Shown: positions 33,170-41,460 of the stretch, piece by piece | How the letters are laid out: each line of letters begins with the position of its first letter | Numbering within the stretch: the first letter of the stretch is position 1 | Assembly (NCBI RefSeq): GCF_013155375.1 | Contig: NZ_JABJQY010000004.1 | Location: 739,234-803,233 of the forward strand | DNA length: 64,000 nucleotides | From: Nocardioides sp. zg-1308 | GTDB lineage: Bacteria; Actinomycetota; Actinomycetes; Propionibacteriales; Nocardioidaceae | Direction of reading: 5' to 3' | Translations under genes and position numbers: made by a program | Notes under the pieces: model-generated | Seen by the model: only the letters and a program-made list of their open reading frames with translations | What the model was told of the DNA's origin: nothing | The model's database searches: none

Positions 33170-34057
33170 ATGTCTGCACAGTCCGCACAGCCTGCTCAGC
33201 CCGCACAGCCCGAGGAGACCGCCCCCTACGGCTCCGGCCCGGCCGCTCCCCCCGCGGCCCCCGTCCGGCGGGTCCGCACCCATCATCTCCGCGAGATGAA
33301 GGAGCGCGGGGAGAAGATCACCATGCTGACGGCCTACGACATGTACACCGCGGCGACGTTCGACGAGGCGGGCATCGACCTCCTCCTCGTGGGCGACTCC
33401 GCCTCCAACAACGTCTACGGCAACGAGACGTCGCTGCCGGTCACCGTCGACGAGCTCCTCCCCCTGACCCGCGCGGTCGCCCGGTCGGTCACGCGGGCGA
33501 TGGTCGTCGGCGACCTGCCCTTCGGCAGCTACCAGGCGTCCCCCGAGCAGGGCTACCTCACGGCGGTCCGGTTCATGAAGGAGGCCGGCGTGCACTGCGT
33601 CAAGCTCGAGGGCGGCGCCGAGATGGCACCGGTCATCCAGAAGTGCACGCAGGGCGGCATCCCCGTCATGGCGCACATCGGCTTCACGCCCCAGTCCGAG
33701 CACACCCTCGGCGGCTACCGCGTCCAGGGCCGCGGCGAGGCGAGCGACCGCGTCGTCGCCGACGCGCGGGCGGTCCAGGAGGCCGGCGCGTTCGCCGTGG
33801 TGATGGAGATGGTGCCCGGCGACGTGGCCGAGCAGATCAGCAAGGAGCTCACCATCCCGACGATCGGCATCGGCGCCGGCGCGGGCTGCGACGGGCAGGT
33901 GCTGGTCTGGCAGGACGCGTTCGGCCTGCGCACCGGCCGGATGGCGCGCTTCGTCAAGCAGTACGCCGACGTGCACGGCGTGCTCCTCGACGCGGCCCGG
34001 GCCTACGCCGACGACGTGCGCGGCGGCACGTTCCCCGGGCCCGACCACACCTTCTAG
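33170..34057 (+). CDS. panB: 3-methyl-2-oxobutanoate hydroxymethyltransferase (ketopantoate hydroxymethyltransferase)
   Basis: 295 residues. PanB features are ITMLTAYDMYTAATFDEAGID near 49, LLVGDSASNNVYG near 72 with the Mg2+-binding Asp, KLEGGAEM near 146, VMAHIGFTPQS near 166, the catalytic Glu in VVMEMVP near 212, and IGIGAG near 230. It makes ketopantoate for pantothenate and CoA. The ATG at 33170 follows GAGGAGCG; an upstream ATG at 33128 would add 14 unconserved residues. A TAGCCT hexamer about 55 bases upstream could be the -10. Confidence 0.94.
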   Translation: MSAQSAQPAQPAQPEETAPYGSGPAAPPAAPVRRVRTHHLREMKERGEKITMLTAYDMYTAATFDEAGIDLLLVGDSASNNVYGNETSLPVTVDELLPLTRAVARSVTRAMVVGDLPFGSYQASPEQGYLTAVRFMKEAGVHCVKLEGGAEMAPVIQKCTQGGIPVMAHIGFTPQSEHTLGGYRVQGRGEASDRVVADARAVQEAGAFAVVMEMVPGDVAEQISKELTIPTIGIGAGAGCDGQVLVWQDAFGLRTGRMARFVKQYADVHGVLLDAARAYADDVRGGTFPGPDHTF

Positions 34058-34184
34058 CTCCCGTCCTCACTCCTGTCCGCGCCGGTCGTCCGGCGCTTGG
34101 ACGAGCACGCCGGGACGCAACCCCCGGTGACAACGCCCTCCGGGACCGGCAGGATCAGGCATCCAGCGACGCGAGGAGTGAGCG

Positions 34185-34745
34185 GTGAGCGAGACCCCGG
34201 TCAAGAAGACGGCTGCGACGAGCAAGACGATCAGGAAGTCGCCGGCGAAGAAGTCGGCGACCACGAAGTCGGCGAACACGAGGACGGCGACCAAGAAGTC
34301 AGCGACCACGAAGTCGGCGACCACGAAGTCGGCGACCGCGAGGACGCCCGCGAAGAAGTCGACCGCCACGAAGGCGCTGGCGAGGAAGGCCCCTGCCAAG
34401 AAGACGACCGCCAAGAAGGCGCCGGCCGGCGGGAGCGGCACCGCCAGGACCACCCCGTCGACCAAGCCGGTCGCCACGGCCGCCCGGCGGTCCCCCGCCG
34501 AGCGTGCCGCCGACGTCGGGGCGCAGGCCGTCGCGACGGCGGCGCTGGTCCAGAAGGTCGCCTCGGAGACGGCCGAGCGGGTCGCCGCCGAGACCGCCGC
34601 CCGCGTCAGCCAGCAGTACGAGGCGGCGATCGCCGAGCTGACCAAGACCCTGGACAAGAGCATTAAGAAGGCACTGAAGAGCGTGCGTGCGGCCGCGGAC
34701 GCCGCTCAGTCGGCTGCGCCGGGCAAGGGCAAGAAGAAGAAGTGA
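34185..34745 (+). CDS. Lysine-rich histone H1-like protein
   Basis: 186 residues. The first 100 are a very basic, low-complexity Lys/Ala/Thr/Ser tail with repeats of the kind KKSATTKSA and KKAPAKKT, like the C-terminus of mycobacterial HupB or histone H1. Residues 100-165 form an Ala/Glu-rich coiled helix (AAETAARVSQQYEAAIAEL), and the end is again basic (KGKKKK). No HU domain is present, so it is not HupB itself. Nucleoid or RNA binding is inferred. GTG start with GAGGAG. Its TGA abuts the reverse TCA stop of the next gene with no gap. Confidence 0.72.
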   Translation: MSETPVKKTAATSKTIRKSPAKKSATTKSANTRTATKKSATTKSATTKSATARTPAKKSTATKALARKAPAKKTTAKKAPAGGSGTARTTPSTKPVATAARRSPAERAADVGAQAVATAALVQKVASETAERVAAETAARVSQQYEAAIAELTKTLDKSIKKALKSVRAAADAAQSAAPGKGKKKK

Positions 34746-34958
34746 TCAGCGCTCGCTGACCCGACCGTCCGGCCCGGGCTCGTCGTCGTTCCACTCCAGG
34801 TCGTTGTCCCACGCCTCGTTGCGCTCGGCCACCTTCTCGAGCGCGTGCGACGCCTCGTCGGCGGTGGCGTAGGGCCCGAGGCGGTCGGAGTTCTTGCAGC
34901 CGTCCCGGCCCTCGACCGCGTGGTGGGTCAGGCAGAACCAGTATTCGTTCTCGCTCAT
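34746..34958 (-). CDS. Small conserved-type protein, possible zinc site, unknown
   Basis: 70 residues. The start MSENEYWFCLTHHAVEG with a Cys, two His and then GCKNSD suggests a small metal-binding or oxidoreductase-like fold, followed by GPYATADEASHALEKV, a short helix seen in SPOR-like or DUF proteins. I cannot name the family. TAGTTT lies 6 bases before the ATG, so the mRNA should be leaderless. It is divergent from map with only 23 bases between the two start codons, and convergent with the histone-like gene with stops touching. Confidence 0.72.
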   Translation of the reverse strand: MSENEYWFCLTHHAVEGRDGCKNSDRLGPYATADEASHALEKVAERNEAWDNDLEWNDDEPGPDGRVSER

Positions 34959-34964
34959 GACCCG

Positions 34965-34974
34965 AAACTACACT
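34965..34974. promoter_or_regulatory. Overlapping divergent -10 elements
   Basis: Within ten bases, TACACT on the plus strand (34969-34974) ends 7 bases before the map GTG, and TAGTTT on the minus strand (34965-34970) ends 6 bases before the ATG at 34958. The two share bases 34969-34970, so polymerase could use only one at a time. Confidence 0.55.
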
Positions 34975-34981
34975 CGCGCAC

Positions 34982-35830
34982 GTGCCTGTCGTCGCCCCTG
35001 CCACCATCTCCCCGCGCCGGGCCGTCCCGGCGCACATCCCCCGCCCGGAGTACGTCGACCGCCCGGCGCCCCAGCGCTTCACCGGCGAGGAGGTCAAGGA
35101 CGCCGAGACCATCGAGCGGATGCGGATCGCCGGCCGGCTGGCCGCGCAGGCACGCGAGCTCGTCGGCGCGCACGTCGTACCCGGGGTCACCACCGACGAG
35201 CTGGACCGCATCGGGCACGAGTTCCTCTGCGACCACGGCGCCTACCCCTCGACCCTGGGCTACCGCGGCTTCGCCAAGTCGCTGTGCTCGAGCGTCAACG
35301 AGGTCATCTGCCACGGCATCCCCGACTCCCGGGTCGTCGAGGACGGCGACATCGTCAACATCGACATCACCGCGTTCATCGACGGCGTGCACGGCGACAC
35401 CAACGCCACCTTCCTGGCCGGCGACGTCGACGAGGAGACGCGCCTGCTCGTCGAGCGCACCCGCGAGGCGCTCGACCGGGCGATCAAGGCGGTCAAGCCC
35501 GGCCGCCGGGTCAACATCATCGGACGCGTCATCGAGGCCTACGCCAAGCGCTTCGGCTACGGCGTCGTCCGCGACTTCACCGGCCACGGCATCGGCACCT
35601 CGTTCCACTCCGGCCTGATCATCCCCCACTACGACGACCCGCGCTTCGACGACGAGATCCGCGTCGGGATGACCTTCACGATCGAGCCGATGCTCAACCT
35701 CGGCACCCCCGACTACGACATGTGGGACGACGGCTGGACCGTGGTCACCCAGGACGGGCGGCGCTCCGCCCAGTTCGAGCACACGCTCCTCGTCACCGCG
35801 GATGGCGCCGAGGTCCTGACCCACCCCTAG
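34982..35830 (+). CDS. map: Type I methionine aminopeptidase
   Basis: 282 residues. Metal ligands are seen in NIDITAFIDGVHGDTNATF (two Asp), GHGIGTSFHS (His), FTIEPML (Glu) and QFEHTLLV (Glu). ICHGIPD supplies the substrate-side His. The first 40 residues form the N-terminal extension with a PxxP-type segment found in actinobacterial MapB-like enzymes. It removes the initiator Met from nascent proteins. The GTG at 34982 is supported by a leaderless promoter 7 bases upstream. RNase P RNA follows 10 bases after the stop. Confidence 0.94.
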   Translation: MPVVAPATISPRRAVPAHIPRPEYVDRPAPQRFTGEEVKDAETIERMRIAGRLAAQARELVGAHVVPGVTTDELDRIGHEFLCDHGAYPSTLGYRGFAKSLCSSVNEVICHGIPDSRVVEDGDIVNIDITAFIDGVHGDTNATFLAGDVDEETRLLVERTREALDRAIKAVKPGRRVNIIGRVIEAYAKRFGYGVVRDFTGHGIGTSFHSGLIIPHYDDPRFDDEIRVGMTFTIEPMLNLGTPDYDMWDDGWTVVTQDGRRSAQFEHTLLVTADGAEVLTHP

Positions 35831-35840
35831 ACTCCTCCGC

Positions 35841-36223
35841 GAGTGGGTCGGCCGGGCGGCCGCGGCTCGTTCCTCCGGGTCTGACCCGAAGTGGCGGGTC
35901 GAGGAAGGTCCGGGCTCCACAGGGCAGGGTGGTGGCCAACAGCCACCCGGGGCAACCCGCGGGATCAGTGCCACAGAGAACAGACCGCCTCCCGGCGTGC
36001 CGGGCGGTAAGGGTGAAACGGTGGTGCAAGAGACCACCAGTGCGCCGGGCGACCGGCGCAGCTAGGCAAACCCCACCCGGAGCAAGATCAGACAGGATGC
36101 GTTCGAGGGCGGCCCGCCCGAGCATCCGGGTAGATCGCACCAGGCGGCCGGCAACGGTCGTCGCAGATGGATGGTCGCCCCCGCGTCAGCGGGACAGAAC
36201 CCGGCCTACAGGCCGACCCACTC
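35841..36223 (+). ncRNA. rnpB: RNase P RNA, bacterial type A
   Basis: The 5' GAGUGGGUCGGCC pairs with the 3' GGCCGACCCACUC, closing helix P1. Within lie the universal core segments: the GAGGAAGGUCCGGGCU stretch followed by CCACAGGGCAG, the GGGUGAAACGGUGGUGCAAGAG region, and ACAGAACCCGGCCUACAGGCC at the end, which is the P4 partner and the tRNA-end region. About 383 nt, normal for actinobacteria. It follows map by 10 bases. Confidence 0.96.
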
Positions 36224-36226
36224 CCG

Positions 36227-36247
36227 GCCTGTCGGACAGGACGAACC
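36227..36247 (+). repeat. Short palindromic repeat, copy 1 (after rnpB)
   Basis: The 21-base segment ggcctgtcggacaggacgaac contains the dyad CCTGTC-G-GACAGG. Near copies lie at 37201-37221 (direct) and 37269-37290 (inverted), so copies flank the DUF559 gene. A looser CCTGT-TCG-ACAGG dyad occurs near 36300 inside the gene end. Confidence 0.55.
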
Positions 36248-36264
36248 CTCAGACGCGTCCCTCG

Positions 36265-37149
36265 TCACGCGGGGACCGCCCACCCACCGCCGGCTTCCTC
36301 CTGTTCGACAGGCCGTGCAACCTGCGCGAGGACCCACCGGACGTAGGCCTGGTCGAGCATCACCTGCTCCCACGTGAAGCGGAAGACGCGCCAGCCGTGG
36401 ATCACCAGCAGGTTGTAGCGCGCACAGTCGCGGGCATGCGCCGCGCGGGTCGCGTGGAACGTCCAGGAGTCCGCCTCCAGCACGACCCTCAGCGCCCGTG
36501 AGACCAGGTCCGGGTGGACGGTGCCCGACCCGAGGTCGACCGCCTGCTGGGGCTCCACCTCGAGCCCCGCCAGGATGCACAGCGCCCGCAGCACGGACTC
36601 GAACGGGTTCGCAGCCCGCCCGTCGGCGTACACCAGCACCCGACGTACGGCCGCCGCACCGGCGCCGCGCACACGTACGCCGTCGAGCTCGGCGCGCCTG
36701 ACCGATCCGGTCCGCAGCGCGGAGTCTGCGATCGCCAGCGCCTCGTCGAAGGGAAGGTGACGGGCACAGTCGATGACGGTCCTGAGCGGGCCGGTCACGC
36801 CGGTGACCAGGTCGTCCTCCGCGACCGGCATCCACACCACGCGTACGCCCTCCCGCCGGCTCGCGGCCAGGTGGCGCCGTGGGTTGACGGCGACCTCCGG
36901 CTCCGGAGGCTGCTCCTTCGTCGCCCAACCGTGGTGGGCCGCCGCACTCCGCAGGCACACCACGCCGGAGAGCGCGGACGCCGCACGACGGGCGTCCTCG
37001 GCGGTGGGCACCACGTAGCGGTGCCGCGACGCCCTGAGGACGGTCCCCCGGCGCACCGCGCCTCTCAGCGCTCGGCGCGTCGTCAGCCGCAGCAGCTGCG
37101 CGTGGCTGGCCACGCCGCCGTGTCGCTGCAGCGCCTCGACCGGGTCCAT
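36265..37149 (-). CDS. AbiEi-like/DUF559 protein (wHTH plus endonuclease-like domain)
   Basis: 294 residues. The N-terminal 60 (ALQRHGGVASHAQLLRLTTRRALRGAV) is a winged-helix like that of AbiEi-type antitoxins. Then comes a VPTAEDARRAASALSGVVCLRSAAAHHG segment typical of the same family. The C-terminal 110 (PFESVLRALCILAGLEVEPQQ, VVLEADSWTFH, VFRFTWEQVM) is DUF559, a Vsr/restriction endonuclease-like fold with the acidic E-x-D. Actinobacterial genomes carry many copies of this type; function unproven. The ATG at 37149 was chosen. Similar 20-base repeats flank the gene. Confidence 0.75.
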   Translation of the reverse strand: MDPVEALQRHGGVASHAQLLRLTTRRALRGAVRRGTVLRASRHRYVVPTAEDARRAASALSGVVCLRSAAAHHGWATKEQPPEPEVAVNPRRHLAASRREGVRVVWMPVAEDDLVTGVTGPLRTVIDCARHLPFDEALAIADSALRTGSVRRAELDGVRVRGAGAAAVRRVLVYADGRAANPFESVLRALCILAGLEVEPQQAVDLGSGTVHPDLVSRALRVVLEADSWTFHATRAAHARDCARYNLLVIHGWRVFRFTWEQVMLDQAYVRWVLAQVARPVEQEEAGGGWAVPA

Positions 37150-37200
37150 CGCGCCAGCCTGCCAAGTCCGGCGCACCGCGCGCCGTCGCTCTCCACAGGC

Positions 37201-37290
37201 GGCCCGTCAGACAGGACGAACCCCGGGACCAGAGGGCAGGCGAGCGTACGACCCGCGGCTCGCGCGGACTTCGTCCTGCCCGACAGGCCG
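37201..37290. repeat. Inverted pair of the short palindromic repeat
   Basis: The copy at 37201-37221 faces an inverted copy at 37269-37290, with about 47 bases between. The pair lies in the gap between the DUF559 start and the RNB stop, where it may serve as a terminator for the RNB gene. Confidence 0.5.
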
Positions 37291-37316
37291 ACGCGCCGCG
37301 CGGGCCGCCGTACGCC

Positions 37317-38777
37317 TCACGCCAGGCGGAACTCCACCGTCCGGGTGCGGGGGTCGGCCTGCACCAGCTCGACGGTGACCTCCTCCCCCAGCGGGAGGTC
37401 GGCGGAGCCCACGACGCTCGCCTCGATGGCGGGGTCCTGGATGGTGATGTCGCCCTTCTTCTTGTCCTTCTCGTCGAGGTCGACGACGACCGCGGTGAAG
37501 GTCTCGCCGACCCGGTCGCTGAGCAGCTCGGCCTCGCAGAGGTTGACCACGGCGTTCTCGTACTGGTTGGCGCGCCGGCCGGAGCTGGTCATCGTGTCGG
37601 GCAGCTCGGCCATCGCGCTGATCACCCAGTCGGGGACCTCGGTGCCGGCGCACAGCGCCACGCAGATCTCGCCGGCGTAGCGGTCGGCGAGGCGTCGCAG
37701 CGGCGCGGTGACGTGGGCGTACTCCGAGGCGAGCGCCGAGTGCTGCGCCTGTTCGGGGAGCTCGCCGTTGAACGTGACGTAGCCCGCGCCGCGCAGCAGC
37801 CGGGTGCAGGCCACGATCATCGCCGCGTGGGTGGGCCGCGACGGGTCGAGGGTGCGGATGAAGTCGGGGTAGAGCTGCTCGGCCGGCCACTCGATGCCCA
37901 GCGCCCGCGCGGTGCGGTGCAGCCGCTGCACGTCGCGGGGGTCGGCGGGAGGCAGCGTGCGCAGGATGCCGACGCGGGCATAGACCATCAGCGACGCCGC
38001 GGCCATGCCGGTGAGCAGGGAGATCTGCGCGTTCCAGTTCTCGACGGGCGTGAGGCGGCGGAACTCGAGCTCCCAGTGGCCGTCACCGGTCTCGACGAGC
38101 TCCTGCTCGGGCAGCGGCAACGACACGCCGCCGCGGGCGGCCTCGCGGGCCAGCCGCAGCTCGCCGACCTCCTTCAGCAGGCCGATCAGCTCGGGCGCGC
38201 GTCCGGCGTCGAGGTCGGCCTGCACCTCGAGGTAGGACAGCTGGGCCCGGGACCTCACCAGCGCCCGCTCGACCTGTACGTCGACGCCCTCACCGACGTC
38301 GTCGACGCGGATCGTCCAGAGCAGGGCCGGACGCACCTGGTCGGGAAGCAGCGAGGCCGCTCCCTCGGACAGCACCTTCGGGTGCAGCGGGATCTTCGAG
38401 TCGGCGCCGTAGAGCGTCTCGCCCCGGCGGTTGGCCTCGACGTCGACCGGGTCACCGGCCGTGACGAATGCGGCGACGTCGGCGATGGCGTAGTGGACGA
38501 CGTAGCCGCCGGGGTGGTCGGCGTCGCGTGCGATGTGCATCGCCTGGTCGAGGTCGCGCGCGCCCTCGGGGTCGATGGTGACCAGCTCGATGTCCGTGCG
38601 GTCCAGCTCGGGCAGCCGCGGCGCGGCCGCAGCGGCTGCGGCCGCCTCCTCGACGGCGTCGGGGAAGGCCGCGGACAGCTTCATCTCCTGCTGGATGGCG
38701 GCGATGCCGTCCCGCATCTCCTGCGCCGTGACGCTCTCCCCGGTCGACCGGACCTTCACCACACGGTTGCTCGGCAT
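37317..38777 (-). CDS. RNB-domain ribonuclease (RNase II/R family)
   Basis: 486 residues, much shorter than RNase R: the cold-shock domains are missing and only the RNB domain plus a short C-terminal beta domain remain. The catalytic loop reads IDPEGARDLDQAM near 68-80. The first three Asp of the site are kept, but the fourth (usually D in DLDDA) is Gln. Other RNB segments are VHYAIADVAAFV, RRGETLYGADSKIPLHP, VENWNAQISLLTG and YAHVTAPLRRLADRY. It should degrade RNA 3' to 5'. TAGGGT ends 6 bases before the ATG. Confidence 0.88.
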   Translation of the reverse strand: MPSNRVVKVRSTGESVTAQEMRDGIAAIQQEMKLSAAFPDAVEEAAAAAAAAPRLPELDRTDIELVTIDPEGARDLDQAMHIARDADHPGGYVVHYAIADVAAFVTAGDPVDVEANRRGETLYGADSKIPLHPKVLSEGAASLLPDQVRPALLWTIRVDDVGEGVDVQVERALVRSRAQLSYLEVQADLDAGRAPELIGLLKEVGELRLAREAARGGVSLPLPEQELVETGDGHWELEFRRLTPVENWNAQISLLTGMAAASLMVYARVGILRTLPPADPRDVQRLHRTARALGIEWPAEQLYPDFIRTLDPSRPTHAAMIVACTRLLRGAGYVTFNGELPEQAQHSALASEYAHVTAPLRRLADRYAGEICVALCAGTEVPDWVISAMAELPDTMTSSGRRANQYENAVVNLCEAELLSDRVGETFTAVVVDLDEKDKKKGDITIQDPAIEASVVGSADLPLGEEVTVELVQADPRTRTVEFRLA

Positions 38778-38826
38778 GTCCCGACCCTAGCCGGGCGCGA
38801 CAGCAGCGCGCTCTACGCTTGCCCGC

Positions 38827-39606
38827 GTGCTGATCCTCCTGCCGCCGAGCGAGGGCAAGACCGCCCCGCGCCGCGGCAAGCCCCTCGACCTCGCCTCCTT
38901 GTCCTCGCCCGCGCTGACCGGGACCCGCGCGACGCTCCTCGAGGCCCTCACGACCCTGTGCCGCGAGGACCCCGACAAGGCCGCGGGCGTGCTGGGCCTC
39001 AGTCCGGCGCAGCGCGACCTCGTCGAGCGCAACGCCGGCCTGCCCACCGCCCCGACGGCGCGGGCGGACGCGATCTACACCGGTGTCCTCTACGACGCCC
39101 TCGGTCCGGCCACCCTCTCCCCCGCCGCCCGCCGCCGCGCGACGTCGCGGCTGGCGGTCACCAGCTCGCTGTTCGGGATCGTCCGGCCGGGGGACCGGAT
39201 CCCGGCCTACCGGCTCTCCGGCGACGCCGTCCTCCCCGGCGTCGGGTCGGTCGCCGGCGTGTGGCGCGAGGTCCTCGGCGACGCCGTCACCGACGCGATG
39301 CGCTCGGGGCTGCTCGTCGACCTGCGCTCCAGCACGTACGCCGCCTTCTGGCGGCCCGCCGCGGACGTCGGTCGCCGGGTCGCGACCGTGCGCGTCCTCC
39401 ACGAGTCCGGCGGCCGCCGCACCGTCGTGAGCCACTTCAACAAGGCGACCAAGGGACGCATCGTCCGCGCGCTGCTCGAGGACGGCGCCGACCCGCGCAC
39501 ACCAAAGGCCCTTGCCGAGACCCTCACCCGGCTCGGCTGGACCGTCGAGGTCGGCCACCCGACCGCCAGAGGGACCCAGCTCGACGTGGTCGTCACCGAC
39601 GTCTGA
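38827..39606 (+). CDS. yaaA: YaaA/DUF328 peroxide-stress protein
   Basis: 259 residues. The family start MLILLPPSEGKT is exact, with YTGVLYDALG near 83, the DLRSSTYAAFW segment near 165 and HFNKATKGRIVRAL near 204. E. coli YaaA binds DNA and limits free iron and oxidative damage under peroxide stress; the role here is inferred from that. TACGCT ends 7 bases before the GTG, so translation is probably leaderless. Divergent from the RNB gene and convergent with the FUSC gene (6-base gap). Confidence 0.9.
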   Translation: MLILLPPSEGKTAPRRGKPLDLASLSSPALTGTRATLLEALTTLCREDPDKAAGVLGLSPAQRDLVERNAGLPTAPTARADAIYTGVLYDALGPATLSPAARRRATSRLAVTSSLFGIVRPGDRIPAYRLSGDAVLPGVGSVAGVWREVLGDAVTDAMRSGLLVDLRSSTYAAFWRPAADVGRRVATVRVLHESGGRRTVVSHFNKATKGRIVRALLEDGADPRTPKALAETLTRLGWTVEVGHPTARGTQLDVVVTDV

Positions 39607-39612
39607 GGGACC

Positions 39613-40707
39613 TCAGCGCAGCGGGATGACGTCGGTCGCCTCGAGCGGGTCCATCCCGCACAGCGCCAGCAGGTCGGCGATGATCGAGCGCACCTGGGCG
39701 AGGATCACCTCCGCCGACAGGTCCTCGCTCCGCTCGACCGTCGCGGTCGCCCGGCCGAGCGCCACCAGGTCCTCGATCACGGCTGTGGCCATCCGGTCCT
39801 CGACCAGCTCGTCGGCGACCCGGTCGGCCAGGTCGGCGAGCTCGCGCATGAGCGCGGCGTAGGACGCGGGCACCGGCTCGCGGCGGTGGGCGGCCACCGC
39901 CACCCGGCGCACCACGACCCGGGTGTTGCGCAGGGCGACGTCGAGCGGCTCCACCAGCTCGGCGAGCTGGCGCTGGTGCTCGCCGTGGTGCCGCCGGAAG
40001 GGCGAGGAGCTGACCACCGACAGGCCCTCCTGCGAGGCCGCGCGCAGCTCGGCGATCAGGGAGTCGGTCTGGCGGGCGTCGCGCAGCACCGCGAGGGCCG
40101 CCTCCGCGTCGCCGTCACCGATGCGGTCCGCCGACGAGCGGAGCAGCTCGGCGATCTTGCGGACCACGACGGCCGCCTGGTCGCGTGGGCGCCGCAGCGG
40201 CGCGCGGGGCACGATGGTCGCCGCGGCGAGCGCCACGGCCCCGCCGATGAGCGCGTCCGTCCACCGCAGGAACGCATCCCCCGGCGCCGGGGCGAGCGCC
40301 GCCACGACGATGCCCTGCACCGCTGCCTGGATGAGCAGCAGCTGGCCGGCGTCGAGCAGCAGCGCGATCGACATGCCGACCGCCACGATCAGCGCGATCT
40401 GGAGCCCTCCGGAGCCGATGAGGTGGGTGACGACGTCACCCAGCAGCACCCCGAGGGCGACGCCCACGGTGACCTCGGCGACCCGCCGCTGGCGCTGGCC
40501 GTAGGACATCCCCAGCGACACCACGGCCGCGATGGGCGCGAAAAAGGGCAGCCGGTGCCCGAAGACGTCGGCGGCCAGCCACCAGGCGATCCCGGCGGCG
40601 ACCGCGCACTGGCCGATCACCCACGCCTTGGCCCGCAGCCGGCCGACGCGGGCCCGCAGCGACGTACGACCGCGGGCTGCGACCAGCTCCGCGTCGAGGT
40701 AGCGCAC
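39613..40707 (-). CDS. FUSC-family membrane protein (aromatic acid exporter-like)
   Basis: 364 residues. About six membrane helices in the N-terminal 165 residues, including FAPIAAVVSLGMSYGQRQRR and EVTVGVALGVLLGDVV, the FUSC signature. A cytoplasmic helical half with many Arg and Glu residues follows. FUSC proteins are linked to efflux of aromatic acids, but no substrate is shown. GTG start 12 bases after the zinc-ribbon gene on the same strand, forming the third gene of a nif3-zinc ribbon-FUSC run. Confidence 0.75.
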   Translation of the reverse strand: MRYLDAELVAARGRTSLRARVGRLRAKAWVIGQCAVAAGIAWWLAADVFGHRLPFFAPIAAVVSLGMSYGQRQRRVAEVTVGVALGVLLGDVVTHLIGSGGLQIALIVAVGMSIALLLDAGQLLLIQAAVQGIVVAALAPAPGDAFLRWTDALIGGAVALAAATIVPRAPLRRPRDQAAVVVRKIAELLRSSADRIGDGDAEAALAVLRDARQTDSLIAELRAASQEGLSVVSSSPFRRHHGEHQRQLAELVEPLDVALRNTRVVVRRVAVAAHRREPVPASYAALMRELADLADRVADELVEDRMATAVIEDLVALGRATATVERSEDLSAEVILAQVRSIIADLLALCGMDPLEATDVIPLR

Positions 40708-40719
40708 GGGTCGCCGCTC

Positions 40720-41460
40720 TCAAAGTCCCGACTCGTCGGTGCGCACCAGGATGCGCTGGCACTCCTCGCACCGGATGACCTCGTCGGCCGGGGCGGAGCG
40801 GATGCGGGAGAGCTCGGAGGCGTCGAGGGTCATGTTGCAGCCCCCGCACTGGCGCGCGCGCAGCAGCGCGGCGCCGATGCCCTTCTGCTCGCGCAGCCGC
40901 TCGTAGAGCGCCATCAGGTCGTCGGGCATGCCGTCGATGGCGGGTCCCCGCGCGGCGGTGACCTCCTCCAGCGAGGCGTCGATGGCGGCGCGCCGCTCGT
41001 CGCGCGCCGCCACCAGCTCGGCCAGGCGGGCGTCGATGTCCTCGGCGCGGATCCCGAGGCCGTCGAGCACCTGCTGGGCCTCCTCGAGGGCCTGCATCAC
41101 CTCCAGCTCGGAGTCCTCGAGGCTGCTGATGCGCCGCTCGAGCGAGACCAGCTCGTGCTGCATCCGCTCGAGGTCCTTGGGGTTGGTGATCTGCCCGGTG
41201 TCCATGCGGTTGCGGTCGCGCTCACGGCGCGTCCTGACCTGCTCGACCTCGCGGTCGGCCTTCGCCTGCTCGACGGTGAGGTCGTCGACGACGATCCGGG
41301 CGTCGCGCACCTGGTCGGTGAGCGCGGTGCGCTCGGCCTCGAGCGCGGCGATCTCGGCCAGCTCGGGCAGGTGCGTGCGCTGGTGCCGCAGCTGCGCGGC
41401 GCGCGAGTCGAGCTCGGCGACGTCGAGGAGCGCGACCTGGTGGGTGGGATCGGCCTTCAA
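40720..41460 (-). CDS. Coiled-coil C4-type zinc-ribbon protein
   Basis: 246 residues. A long antiparallel coiled coil (about 20-180) leads to a C-terminal zinc ribbon with CGGCN near 208 and CEEC near 234, the four Cys of the zf-RING_7/DUF164 type. It is regularly found beside Nif3-like genes in actinobacteria and may guide nucleic acids or proteins to that partner; this is inference. The start is a TTG (41460) that overlaps the nif3 stop as TTGA, with GGAGGG before it, so translation is coupled. Confidence 0.82.
   Translation of the reverse strand: MKADPTHQVALLDVAELDSRAAQLRHQRTHLPELAEIAALEAERTALTDQVRDARIVVDDLTVEQAKADREVEQVRTRRERDRNRMDTGQITNPKDLERMQHELVSLERRISSLEDSELEVMQALEEAQQVLDGLGIRAEDIDARLAELVAARDERRAAIDASLEEVTAARGPAIDGMPDDLMALYERLREQKGIGAALLRARQCGGCNMTLDASELSRIRSAPADEVIRCEECQRILVRTDESGL

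Noticed and set aside
36265..37149. Complete AbiE toxin-antitoxin pair
   Set aside because: Only the AbiEi-like part with a DUF559 domain is present. No AbiEii nucleotidyltransferase toxin lies beside it.
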